Source: CAXBCP01 sp963977005 (GTDB taxonomy: Bacteria > Pseudomonadota > Alphaproteobacteria > MPNO01 > UBA830). Taken from it: a stretch of 64,000 bases of DNA. Where the stretch lies: contig CAXBMQ010000003.1 in the NCBI GenBank assembly GCA_963977005.1, positions 194,971 to 258,970 on the forward strand, read 5' to 3'. Positions 36,013 to 44,241 of the stretch are shown here, one piece after another. Positions within the stretch are counted from its first letter, which is position 1, and each line of letters begins with the position of its first letter. The notes under the pieces were generated by a model, which saw nothing but the letters and a program-made list of their open reading frames with translations, had not been told where the DNA came from and ran no database searches. The position numbers and the translations under genes are program-made.

Positions 36013-36990
36013 ATGAGAAAGACTGTAGCGACGACGACCGCCCTGGCCCTGGCATTCGCCATTGGTGCGGGCATGGGCGGCGCGAACGCCCAGACCGAAA
36101 TCAAGGTCCCGCTTGAAACGCCCGCGGCGCACATCAAGACGCGCACGGCTGTCGTGTTCAAGGAGACCCTCGAAAAGATGTCGGCCGGGAAATACAAGGT
36201 CACCCTGTACCCGTCCGGTCAGTTGATGCCGGGCAAGGACGAAGTGCCTGCGGTCGCGCGCGGTCAGGTGCAGATGGCGATGCCGACGATCGGTTACGTC
36301 TCGACCATCGAGCCGGCATTCAAGCTGCTCGAAACGCCGATGCTGTTCGACAGTTACGATTCAATGGAAACCGTGCTGAACGGGCCCGTCGGGAAAGATC
36401 TGCTCGGCAAGCTGAGCGCCAAGCGTCTGATGGGGGCCGGGTTCTGGTATGACGGCTTCGTCGCCCTGTGGTCGAACCAGCCGATCAAGACCCTGGCGGA
36501 TTTCAAGGATAAGAAGATCCGTGTTTTCCCGTCGGAAGTGCTGGCGAACTCGACGAAGGCCCTTGGCGCGGCGCCGACGGCCATCCCGGGTGCCGAGGTG
36601 TTTCTGGCGCTGAAACAGGGCGTCGCGGACGGCGCCTGGACAACCGCGCCGTACGGCAACCAGATCAAGCTCTACGAAGTGCTGAAATCGGTCACTAAGG
36701 TGAACCTGTTCCCGTTCGGTTACGTCGTGGTTGTGAACCCCGCCTGGTACAAGAAACAGGGTGACGAAGGGCAGAAAATGATCATGGACGCCCTGGCAGC
36801 CGGCAAGGCTTACAACCTGAAAGAGATCACCAATTCCATCAACGACGCCTACAAGAACGTGGCGGCAAACGGCATGGAAGTGGTGGAATTTTCGGCCGAG
36901 GAACGCGCGCGCTGGGTCGCGGCGCTAAAACCGCTCTATGACGGGCTGGACCCCGAAATCAAAGCGCTTCTCGCCAAGATCGGAAAGTAG
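36013..36990 (+). CDS. TRAP transporter solute-binding protein (DctP family)
   Basis: 325 residues from the ATG at 36013 (GGAG 7 nt upstream). Signal peptide ALALAFAIGAGMGGANAQ. The DctP core shows RTAVVFKETLEKMSAGKYKVTLYPSGQL, DFKDKKIRVFPSEVLANSTKALGAAPTAIPGAEVFLALKQGVADGA, including the family Arg that binds the ligand carboxylate. The ligand is probably an organic acid; identity unknown. Membrane subunits follow. Confidence 0.93.
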   Translation: MRKTVATTTALALAFAIGAGMGGANAQTEIKVPLETPAAHIKTRTAVVFKETLEKMSAGKYKVTLYPSGQLMPGKDEVPAVARGQVQMAMPTIGYVSTIEPAFKLLETPMLFDSYDSMETVLNGPVGKDLLGKLSAKRLMGAGFWYDGFVALWSNQPIKTLADFKDKKIRVFPSEVLANSTKALGAAPTAIPGAEVFLALKQGVADGAWTTAPYGNQIKLYEVLKSVTKVNLFPFGYVVVVNPAWYKKQGDEGQKMIMDALAAGKAYNLKEITNSINDAYKNVAANGMEVVEFSAEERARWVAALKPLYDGLDPEIKALLAKIGK

Positions 36991-36996
36991 ACTGTC

Positions 36997-37536
36997 ATGA
37001 CCGATACCGGACCGCGCAGCAGGGCTAATACCCTGCTGCGCGGCTGGGACGTTCTGTGCGATGCGGCGACAGGTCTTCTTTTCGTTGCCGGCGCGATATT
37101 CATGTTTGCAATGGTGGTGACCCGGTACGGTTTCGCCTGGTCCGACCCTTCGGTCGAGATCGTCGTGCGCTATTGCATGATCTGGGGCACTTTCATCGGC
37201 ATATCGGCCGGCATGCGCTACGGCGTGAATATCCGCTTCACGCTGCTGGAGCATGTGCTGAATGATCTCGGAAAACGAATTCTGCGGACCCTGGCGCATA
37301 TCGCGACGTTGCTGATTGCGGTGGCGCTGGCGATTTCGGGGTATACGCTGGCCGACGAAACGCTGATGTTTAACGAGGTCATGCCGACCGCCCTGCGGTG
37401 GCCTGTCTGGCCCTTTCATGCCGCCGTTTTCGCGGGCGGCGTGCTTCTGAGCATTCAACTGGTCCGATCCATTGTGGATGTGTGGCGGCCCGATGGCGCA
37501 GTCGGCGAAGACGTCGGCGCGGCAGGGTCCGTGTAG
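36997..37536 (+). CDS. TRAP transporter small permease (DctQ family)
   Basis: 179 residues with four hydrophobic spans; FAMVVTRYGFAWSDPSVEIVVRY and the FIGISAGMRYGVNIRF segment fit DctQ. Starts 6 nt after the binding protein gene and overlaps the large permease start by one base. Confidence 0.92.
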   Translation: MTDTGPRSRANTLLRGWDVLCDAATGLLFVAGAIFMFAMVVTRYGFAWSDPSVEIVVRYCMIWGTFIGISAGMRYGVNIRFTLLEHVLNDLGKRILRTLAHIATLLIAVALAISGYTLADETLMFNEVMPTALRWPVWPFHAAVFAGGVLLSIQLVRSIVDVWRPDGAVGEDVGAAGSV

Positions 37537-38813
37537 TGGATATCGCAACGGCTTCGCTGATTCTTGTCGGTGTCCTGGCGGTGCTCGCGATTATCGGCGT
37601 GCCGATCGGGCTTGCCCTGGCGGCATCGGGGGCGACCTATATTTTTCTCACCAACGGGGTTCTGCCGGTTTCGGGCGGCATCATGTTCAGCGCGCTGGAC
37701 AAGACCCCGGTTCTCGCGATTCCCTTCTTTATCATCGCGGCGGAGATCCTCAGCCGCGGCGGTGCGATCAAGCGGCTCGTCTCCGCCGTGGATTCCCTGA
37801 TCGGGCATCTGCCCGGCGGGCTTGCCGTGGTCGCGGTGATATCGACGATCATCTTCTCTGCGATGTGCGGCTCGTCCATCGCGACCGCCGCGGCCATCGG
37901 CGTGGTGGTCCTGCCGGAACTGATCAAGCGCGGGTATCCGCAGCGTTTCAGCCTCGGGCTGATCGCCATGTCGGGCGGTCTCGGCATTCTCATACCGCCG
38001 TCCATCCCGTTGATTATCTACGGGCTTGTATCGAACGAATCCATCGGCAAGCTGTTCAAGGCGGGCATCGTTCCCGGCCTGCTGTTCGGCGCGCTGCTCT
38101 GTGCCTATGTCATCGCCCGGACCTGGTCATGGCGCGAAACCCGGCGGGTGAGGGCGGGTTTTGCTGAACGTCGCGATGCGCTTGTCGCCGCGACCGATAT
38201 CCTGATCCTGCCGGTCATTATCCTCGGCAGCATTTACGGCGGTATCTTCACCCCGACCGAGGCAAGCGCCGTCGCGGTTGTCTATGCGCTGGTCATTACG
38301 GCGCCCGAGTATCGCCGTCAGGGTTTCCGGCGTTTCGTGACCGTCATCGCCCGCGGCTGTATCACGTCGGCGGCCATTCTGCTGGTCCTGGCAGGCGCCG
38401 CCGTCTTCGGATACGCGATGACTGATAGCGGCATCCCGCAATCGCTGGTGGGATGGATTACAGAGCAGAAGCTGGCCGCAATGGGCTTCCTTCTGGCGGC
38501 CAATATTCTGCTGATCTGTCTCGGCATGTTCCTCGAGGTTATCTCCGCGCTCCTGATCACGCTGCCGATTTTCCTGCCGTTGATCGCGTTGATGGATATC
38601 GACCCGATCCATTTTGCGATCATCATTATCATCAATATGGAGATCGCGGCCGTGACACCGCCCATCGGGTTGAACCTGTTTACTCTCAGCGCGATCGGCA
38701 AGGTGACGGTCGGCGAAGTGTTTCGCGGCACGGCACCGTTCCTCGTGATTGCCTTTTTCATGCTTGGATTGATCACCTACGTGCCGGAGATCAGCCTGGT
38801 TCTGGTGGACTGA
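37536..38813 (+). CDS. TRAP transporter large permease (DctM family)
   Basis: 425 residues from a GTG at 37536 (TAGTG overlap with dctQ). About 12 spans. Typical motifs: PFFIIAAEILSRGGAIKRL, IIFSAMCGSSIATAAAIG, MSGGLGILIPPSIPLIIYG, GGIFTPTEASAVAV and the C-terminal PPIGLNLFTLSAIGKV. It uses the ion gradient to drive uptake of the DctP ligand. Confidence 0.95.
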   Translation: MDIATASLILVGVLAVLAIIGVPIGLALAASGATYIFLTNGVLPVSGGIMFSALDKTPVLAIPFFIIAAEILSRGGAIKRLVSAVDSLIGHLPGGLAVVAVISTIIFSAMCGSSIATAAAIGVVVLPELIKRGYPQRFSLGLIAMSGGLGILIPPSIPLIIYGLVSNESIGKLFKAGIVPGLLFGALLCAYVIARTWSWRETRRVRAGFAERRDALVAATDILILPVIILGSIYGGIFTPTEASAVAVVYALVITAPEYRRQGFRRFVTVIARGCITSAAILLVLAGAAVFGYAMTDSGIPQSLVGWITEQKLAAMGFLLAANILLICLGMFLEVISALLITLPIFLPLIALMDIDPIHFAIIIIINMEIAAVTPPIGLNLFTLSAIGKVTVGEVFRGTAPFLVIAFFMLGLITYVPEISLVLVD

Positions 38814-38815
38814 TA

Positions 38816-39718
38816 ATGACGGCTGGGATCGATCGCAAACGCCTGGTCGTGGGCAGCGCCGCGCTTGTCTTCGTGCTGTTGTGGAGCACCGGTCATATCG
38901 CGACCAAGCTGGGCGATCCCTATATCGAGCCTTTCAGGTTCCTTGCCATCCGTTTCAGCCTGTCGACGCTGCTGATGGTGCCGATCGTCCTCGCAATTGG
39001 CGGAAGGTGGCCAGGCAGCTTCTACGCCGCACGCCATGTCTGCATCGCCGGGTTGCTCATCCACGCCGGGTATCTGGGGGGCGTCTTCGTCGCTATCGAT
39101 CTCGGCCTCTCCGCCGGCGCGCTTGCGGTTATCACCGGCTTGCAGCCGTTGCTGACGGGTGTGCTTGTCGCCGCCGGATTCGGAGAAACCGTAACGCGGC
39201 GTCAATGGGCGGGGCTGGTGCTCGGTTTTTTCGGTGTGGTGCTCGTCGTCTGGGAAAAGGCCGCGATCGAAGCCGTGGCGGGGATGGCGTTTGTCGCAGC
39301 ATTTCTCTGCCTGGTCTCGATCACGGTCGGAACCGTGTATCAGAAAAAATTCTGTGAAACCGACGACATCGCGGCGACCAACGCGATCCAGCTTGGTCTG
39401 TCCGCGGTCGCTTGCGGAATCGTCTCCCTGTCGATCGAGCAGGGCGAAATAGAATGGGCCGGCGAACTGATCGTTGCGATTGCGTGGCAGGTTATCCTGC
39501 TGTCCGGCCTGGCATGGGCGCTGTTGTACTGGCTGCTGCGGCAGGGCGAAACGACCCGCGTGACCAGCATGTTCTATCTGATGACGCCGTCGACCGCTGT
39601 GATGGGCTGGTTTCTGTTCGGCGAAACCTTCGGGCTGCTTGGCACGATTGGACTGGCGGTTGCGGTTTCGGGGTTCTGGCTGGTGTTCCGCCGGGCGAAA
39701 AGCGAACGTGCGGCCTGA
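38816..39718 (+). CDS. EamA/DMT-family transporter
   Basis: 300 residues from the ATG at 38816, 3 nt after dctM. Ten hydrophobic spans in two EamA repeats: WSTGHIATKLGDPYIEPFRF opens the first and AFLCLVSITVGTVYQKKF the second, with the late QGETTRVTSMFYLMTP motif. Probably an exporter of a small metabolite from the pathway encoded around it; the substrate is unknown. Confidence 0.88.
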   Translation: MTAGIDRKRLVVGSAALVFVLLWSTGHIATKLGDPYIEPFRFLAIRFSLSTLLMVPIVLAIGGRWPGSFYAARHVCIAGLLIHAGYLGGVFVAIDLGLSAGALAVITGLQPLLTGVLVAAGFGETVTRRQWAGLVLGFFGVVLVVWEKAAIEAVAGMAFVAAFLCLVSITVGTVYQKKFCETDDIAATNAIQLGLSAVACGIVSLSIEQGEIEWAGELIVAIAWQVILLSGLAWALLYWLLRQGETTRVTSMFYLMTPSTAVMGWFLFGETFGLLGTIGLAVAVSGFWLVFRRAKSERAA

Positions 39719-39780
39719 CGCCCGGCACTTGTCCGGACGCGGCATATCGGAAACAATTGACCCATCAGGGGAGAATGATG

Positions 39781-41010
39781 ATGGCAACGCAATTGCAGGA
39801 CAATTTCGATGTTGGCGGGGTTATGCTCGACCGGCCCTTCAAGATCAGGCGGCTCGGTCATTTCGGGTATTACGCCAATGAAATGGAGACCTCGCTTCGG
39901 TTCTATCGCGATCTGCTGGGTTTTCAGGTCACGGACATTCTCGATTTCGGCCCGCGGGCGAACGACCCGAAGGATATCGAGGGTAAGGGGGATAGCCGCG
40001 GCTATTTCATGCGCTACGGCACGGATCACCATGCTTTCGTTCTGTTTCCCTACCGGGTGCGCAAGGCGATCGACTACAACAATATGCTGGCGGACGGCGC
40101 CACCATGAACCAGATCACCTGGCAGGTCGGCAGCCTGCAGGAAGTGCGCCACGCAACGGACTGGTTCCGTGAAATCGGCATTCATTACGGCCGGACCGGC
40201 CGCGATCTGCCGGGGTCGAACTGGCATGTCTACCCGGTCGATCCGGACGGTCGCGTCAACGAGCTGTTCTACGGCATTGAGCAGATCGGCTGGGACGGTC
40301 TGTCGAAGCCACAGAACATGTTCGAGCGGAAATTCACCGAACCGCCCGAAATTCCTTATATCCGCGAAGCGGAAGAAGTCCGCCGGGCCGTTGACGTCGG
40401 TATCGATATGACAGCCGGGACAAACTCGCTCGAACAGGGCGAGGCGACGTATGACGTCGGTGGCGTATTGCTGCCGCGACCGTTCAAGATCACCGGGATC
40501 GGTCCGGTCCGGCTGTTTACCGACAATATGGACGACACCCTCGCGTTTTACACCGACCGGCTCGGCTTCGTGGTGACGGAATCGACCGAATGGAACGGCG
40601 AGGCCTGTCATTTCCTGCGCTGCGGCACAGATCACCATTCGCTGGCGCTGTATCCCATGGGACTGCGGTCGGAACTGGGCCTGACCGACTGGTCGAACAG
40701 CTTTTCTTTCGGTGTGCGACTGAACGACTACCGTCAGCTGAAAGACGCGATTTCCTGGCTTGAGGAAAAAGGCGTGGAGGTCCGGTATTTTCCGACGGAA
40801 CTGTTCCCCGGCATGGACTACACCGCCTTTGCAATCGACCCGGACGGTCATGCCATCCAGCTCTATTGCTATATGGAGCAGATCGGCTGGGACGGCCGGC
40901 CGCGCCCCGCCGACCAGCGACCGCAGGTCGACAATGAAAACTGGCCGGAGACCATCGAGGCGCACTCCGACAGCTTTGGCGGCGAACCGTTCATGGGGCC
41001 ATGGGGCTAG
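39781..41010 (+). CDS. Fused double-VOC (glyoxalase/extradiol dioxygenase) protein
   Basis: 409 residues from the ATG at 39781, the third of three tandem ATGs; AGGGGAG ends 7 nt before it. Two VOC modules are tandem copies: VGGVMLDRPFKIRRLGH (11-27) with IEQIGWDG (166-173), and VGGVLLPRPFKITGIGP (226-242) with MEQIGWDG (365-372). Module 1 keeps a possible His-His-Glu metal site (H27, H83/84, E161). Module 2 has Pro242 at the first ligand and Gln360 at the last. Classical extradiol enzymes have the metal in the C-terminal module, so this is reversed. It is followed by a flavin monooxygenase gene, consistent with aromatic degradation. Confidence 0.87.
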   Translation: MATQLQDNFDVGGVMLDRPFKIRRLGHFGYYANEMETSLRFYRDLLGFQVTDILDFGPRANDPKDIEGKGDSRGYFMRYGTDHHAFVLFPYRVRKAIDYNNMLADGATMNQITWQVGSLQEVRHATDWFREIGIHYGRTGRDLPGSNWHVYPVDPDGRVNELFYGIEQIGWDGLSKPQNMFERKFTEPPEIPYIREAEEVRRAVDVGIDMTAGTNSLEQGEATYDVGGVLLPRPFKITGIGPVRLFTDNMDDTLAFYTDRLGFVVTESTEWNGEACHFLRCGTDHHSLALYPMGLRSELGLTDWSNSFSFGVRLNDYRQLKDAISWLEEKGVEVRYFPTELFPGMDYTAFAIDPDGHAIQLYCYMEQIGWDGRPRPADQRPQVDNENWPETIEAHSDSFGGEPFMGPWG

Positions 41011-41046
41011 AAAGGACCGCCGGCGAGCGGTGACAGGGAACGACAG

Positions 41047-42192
41047 ATGAAATTTTCGTTTTTTATGATGCCGACGCATCATCCGTCGGAAAACCCGACG
41101 CTCGCTTTTCACAGGGATATCGACCTGATCCCCTATGCGGAAAGCCTCGGCTACGATTCGTTTCATATCGGCGAGCATCATTCCGGTGGGTGGGAGACCA
41201 TGCCGTCGCCCGAAATGGCGTTGTCGATGGCGGCGGCGAAGACATCGCGCATCCGGCTGGGGACGTCGGTGATCAACCTGCCGTTCCATCACCCCTACCA
41301 GGTCGCCGAACGCATCGCGTTCCTCGATCACCTGTCCTACGGGCGGGCGATCCTCGGTATTGGCCCGTCGAGCCTGGTGACCGACAAGAAGCTGTTCAAT
41401 ATCGACAGCGATGCCGCGCGACGGATGATGGGGGAATCGGCCGATATCATCGTCCGTTTGCTGGAAGCCGACGATCCGATCAGTCATGACGGCGAATTCT
41501 GGCAGTTCGACGACCTGCGTCTTCAGCTTAAATCCTACCAGCAGCCCCGCCTGCCGCTCGCCCTGCCGACGACCGGTGGCGCCGCAGGCCTCGATATGGC
41601 AGCCCGCCACGATATGGAGCTCTGGACGCCGTGCGGCCTCAACCGGCCGGGAGATGGCGTCTTCACCGAGTTCTGGCAGAATTTCGAAGGCGCCTGCGAG
41701 CGTCACGGCAAGACCGCGGATCGCGATAAATGGCATCTGGTGAGCAATTTCTATCTTGCGGATACGCGCGAGGACGCGTGGGCCGATGTCAGCGACGGAA
41801 TCATGCGGGAAACCGGCTATTTCACGTCGATCGGTTTCACGCCGCTTTACGAATCCTACAAGGGGCAGCCGGTCTCCGAATTCACCCCGCAATCGGTGGT
41901 CGAACGGCGCGACTGGGTGGTCGGCACGCCCGACGATGCTATCGCGTGGATCGAAAAGAAGATTGCCGATAACGGCATGTTCGGCGGTGTGATGCTGACG
42001 ACCCATGAATGGGCGGGCTCCGAGAAGCTCCGGCGGTCGCTGGAACTGTTCGCGCGTTACGTGATCCCGCACTTCAACGCAGGCCGTTACAACTACAAGG
42101 CCGAGGCGCAACGGCTTGCGGATCAGGTGGAAGCGCATGGGGCCGTGCAACTGGATATCGGCGGCAAGCCGTCGAATCTGGCGTCAAAGTAG
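41047..42192 (+). CDS. LLM-class flavin-dependent monooxygenase (luciferase-like)
   Basis: 381 residues, F420/FMN-type TIM barrel. Motifs: MKFSFFMMPTHHP opening, GYDSFHIGEHHSGGWETMPSPEMAL, TSRIRLGTSVINLPFHHPYQVAERIAFLD and YGRAILGIGPSS. Members use reduced flavin and oxygen on aromatic, sulfonate or amine substrates. It lies 36 nt after the VOC protein gene and probably belongs to the same pathway. A partner flavin reductase is not in the window. Confidence 0.92.
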   Translation: MKFSFFMMPTHHPSENPTLAFHRDIDLIPYAESLGYDSFHIGEHHSGGWETMPSPEMALSMAAAKTSRIRLGTSVINLPFHHPYQVAERIAFLDHLSYGRAILGIGPSSLVTDKKLFNIDSDAARRMMGESADIIVRLLEADDPISHDGEFWQFDDLRLQLKSYQQPRLPLALPTTGGAAGLDMAARHDMELWTPCGLNRPGDGVFTEFWQNFEGACERHGKTADRDKWHLVSNFYLADTREDAWADVSDGIMRETGYFTSIGFTPLYESYKGQPVSEFTPQSVVERRDWVVGTPDDAIAWIEKKIADNGMFGGVMLTTHEWAGSEKLRRSLELFARYVIPHFNAGRYNYKAEAQRLADQVEAHGAVQLDIGGKPSNLASK

Positions 42193-42319
42193 ACACGGCC
42201 ATTCGCCGGTTTCCAGGTGCGGTGAGGTGTCTGTCCCATTGGGTCGGATTTCACGCATTCGTGCTATCGTGCGGTCGGCGGACTTTTCCGCACAGTGTGT
42301 ATTTATGGAGTATGAGAAA

Positions 42320-43075
42320 ATGGGTAAGGCAAAAGTTCTGGCGGCGGCATTGGTTTTTGCGGTCGCGGCGGCCCCGGCAAGTGGACAGGGGTTTTTCAAG
42401 AAACTGGAGGACGCCACCGGCGGTCTCGGCAGCAAGCTCGGGATCGGCGGCGGTAACGATGCGGCGAGCGCATTGTCGAACGATGAAATCGGCAAGGGGA
42501 TAAAGGAGGCGCTTCGGGTCGGCACCGAACGCCTTGTCGGCCAGCTCGGGTCGGCCAACGGCTTCAGTGGCGATCCGCAGGTGCGTATCCCGCTCCCCGA
42601 TACCCTGAAAAGGGTTCAGTCGGCGTTGGGCCGCGTCGGTATGTCGGGCATGGCCGACGACCTGGAACTGCGGCTGAACCGCGCCGCCGAGGCGGCAACG
42701 CCGAAGGCAAAAAAGCTGTTTGGCGATGCGATCACGGCAATGAACCTCGAAGATGTGCGAAAAATCCTGAACGGGCCGTCGAACTCGGCGACGCAGTTTT
42801 TTCGGGGTAAAATGACATCGCCGCTGAAGGCGGAGTTCAAGCCGATCGTGGATGCATCGCTGGCCGATGTCGGGGCGATCAACAGCTACGACAAGATGAT
42901 GGGCCAGTATAAGTCTCTGCCCTTTATGCCGGACGTCAAAGCGGATCTCACGAACCACGTGCTTGAAAAGGCGATAGCCGGGATTTTTCTGTATCTTGGC
43001 AAGGAAGAAGCCGCGATCCGCGAAAATCCAGCGAAACGGACGACCGAACTCCTTCAAAAGGTCTTCTCGAAGTAA
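42320..43075 (+). CDS. DUF4197 domain-containing secreted protein
   Basis: 251 residues from the ATG at 42320 (GGAG 9 nt upstream, preferred to 42305). Signal peptide LAAALVFAVAAAPASGQG. DUF4197 pattern: DEIGKGIKEALRVGTERLVGQL, KRVQSALGRVGMSGMADDLELRLNRAAEAATPKAKKLF and LTNHVLEKAIAGIFLYLGKEEAAIRENPAKRTTELLQKVF. The family is alpha-helical with no assigned role. It interrupts the catabolic run and may have its own promoter. Confidence 0.9.
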   Translation: MGKAKVLAAALVFAVAAAPASGQGFFKKLEDATGGLGSKLGIGGGNDAASALSNDEIGKGIKEALRVGTERLVGQLGSANGFSGDPQVRIPLPDTLKRVQSALGRVGMSGMADDLELRLNRAAEAATPKAKKLFGDAITAMNLEDVRKILNGPSNSATQFFRGKMTSPLKAEFKPIVDASLADVGAINSYDKMMGQYKSLPFMPDVKADLTNHVLEKAIAGIFLYLGKEEAAIRENPAKRTTELLQKVFSK

Positions 43076-43086
43076 CGGGGGCGGCG

Positions 43087-43953
43087 ATGGTCCGGTTTAG
43101 GCAGCTTCACAGGACCTTCGCCGCCGAGACGGGGGATGTCGATGTGGCGGCGCCGGTGGGCGATGCGCTGCGGGACGAACTTGTCAGCGCGATGGATCGC
43201 TATGCCGTCTGCATCCTTCGGCACCCGGAACCGGTCGAGGATGCCGATCACGTCGCGTTCGGTCGGCGGTTCGGGCCGCTGATGCGTCAGAAAATGCAGC
43301 AGACGGTTTCGGGCCGGGGTATACGTCTGTCGACAGACGAACTGGTGGATGTCGGCAATCTGGATGAGAACGGAAACATCCACGCGGCAGACGATCCGCG
43401 CCGTGCGTTTCACAAGGGGAACCTGCTGTGGCATTCGGACGTTACGTTCGATGCTGTCCGGGCGACATATTCGATCCTCGCGGCGCACCGGGTGCCGCCG
43501 GACCGGGCAGATACCGAGTTTGCCGATATGCGTGCCGCCTACGATGCGCTCGATGACGCCATGAAGGATCGTATCGAGGAACTCCGTGCAGAGCATTCGA
43601 TCTGGTATTCACGTGCGCTTGGCGGCATGTCCGATCCCGGGCCGGACGTGAAAGCCACGCGCCCGCCGGCGGTCCATCGCCTGGTTCAGGTGCACCCGCG
43701 GACCGGCAGAAAGTCGCTTTGCCTTGCCAGTCACGCGTCCCATATCGTCGGGTGGCCGCCCGGCGAAGGGCGCCGGCTCCTGGACGACCTGACGGCACAC
43801 GCAACCCAACCGGAATTCGTGTTTCGGCATCAATGGCATGCCGGCGACGTGGTGATGTGGGACAACCAGCAGACGATGCATCGCGGCACGCCCTTCGACG
43901 ACACGCTTTACCCGCGGGATATGCGCCGCGTGACGGTGCTGGAAAGCGGCTAA
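43087..43953 (+). CDS. TauD/TfdA-family Fe(II)/2-oxoglutarate dioxygenase
   Basis: 288 residues. Iron ligands are His116 and Asp118 in NLLWHSDVTF and His265 in WDNQQTMHRGTPF; the 2-oxoglutarate Arg is in RDMRRVTV near residue 280. GRRFGPLM and LCLASHASHIVG match the TfdA-like subgroup. It hydroxylates a substrate such as a sulfonate or aryloxyacid. Starts 11 nt after DUF4197. Confidence 0.92.
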   Translation: MVRFRQLHRTFAAETGDVDVAAPVGDALRDELVSAMDRYAVCILRHPEPVEDADHVAFGRRFGPLMRQKMQQTVSGRGIRLSTDELVDVGNLDENGNIHAADDPRRAFHKGNLLWHSDVTFDAVRATYSILAAHRVPPDRADTEFADMRAAYDALDDAMKDRIEELRAEHSIWYSRALGGMSDPGPDVKATRPPAVHRLVQVHPRTGRKSLCLASHASHIVGWPPGEGRRLLDDLTAHATQPEFVFRHQWHAGDVVMWDNQQTMHRGTPFDDTLYPRDMRRVTVLESG

Positions 43954-44132
43954 GCGGCCTGGGCCGCCGCCTGCGTTTCGTGTGTTGTCGTCTGGGATCG
44001 GGAGGTTCGTGCCGACCGGGTCACGCGGCGCAGACGCGCCGCCTCCGGGGAATTGCCCTGGCCCTTGGCCTCGAGCTTGGTAAGCTTCTCTTCGAAGATC
44101 GGTAGATAGATTGTGATGATTTCGCCACTCAT
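43950..44132 (-). CDS. 60-residue protein of unknown function
   Basis: Read from the ATG at 44132 with GGAG 10 nt upstream. Begins SGEIITIYLPIFEEKLTKLE, then a basic stretch (AARLRRVTRSARTSRS) and an Ala/Gln-rich tail. The stop overlaps the end of the convergent dioxygenase gene. No family recognised. Its own promoter region holds TGC-rich repeats like those before phasin genes. A longer frame to 44333 is rejected because it would run through that region and into the transporter gene. Confidence 0.6.
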   Translation of the reverse strand: MSGEIITIYLPIFEEKLTKLEAKGQGNSPEAARLRRVTRSARTSRSQTTTHETQAAAQAA

Positions 44133-44186
44133 TTTGCGAAACTCCGCAGTTTTACTACTCCCTGAGACTGGGGGGAATCGGGCTGA

Positions 44187-44215
44187 ATTGCAACCTTTTT
44201 GTTGCAGTGCAGCAT
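44187..44215 (-). promoter_or_regulatory. TGC-rich palindrome, candidate PhaR-type site
   Basis: On the minus strand the region reads TGCTGCACTGCAAC, then AAAAAG, then GTTGCA. TGCAAC/GTTGCA is a perfect 6-bp inverted repeat around a 6-nt spacer. This resembles the TGC-type boxes recognised by PhaR upstream of phasin genes in alphaproteobacteria. It sits 57-83 nt before the 60-residue gene. Resemblance only. Confidence 0.3.
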
Positions 44216-44241
44216 TGTAGAATTTGCAGGGCTTTGGGGCG

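Noticed and set aside
39574..42150. 858-codon open frame on the minus strand
   Set aside because: It is the antisense shadow of the double-VOC and flavin monooxygenase genes; its product is rich in Arg/His/Asp without any motif, as is usual for antisense frames in GC-rich DNA.
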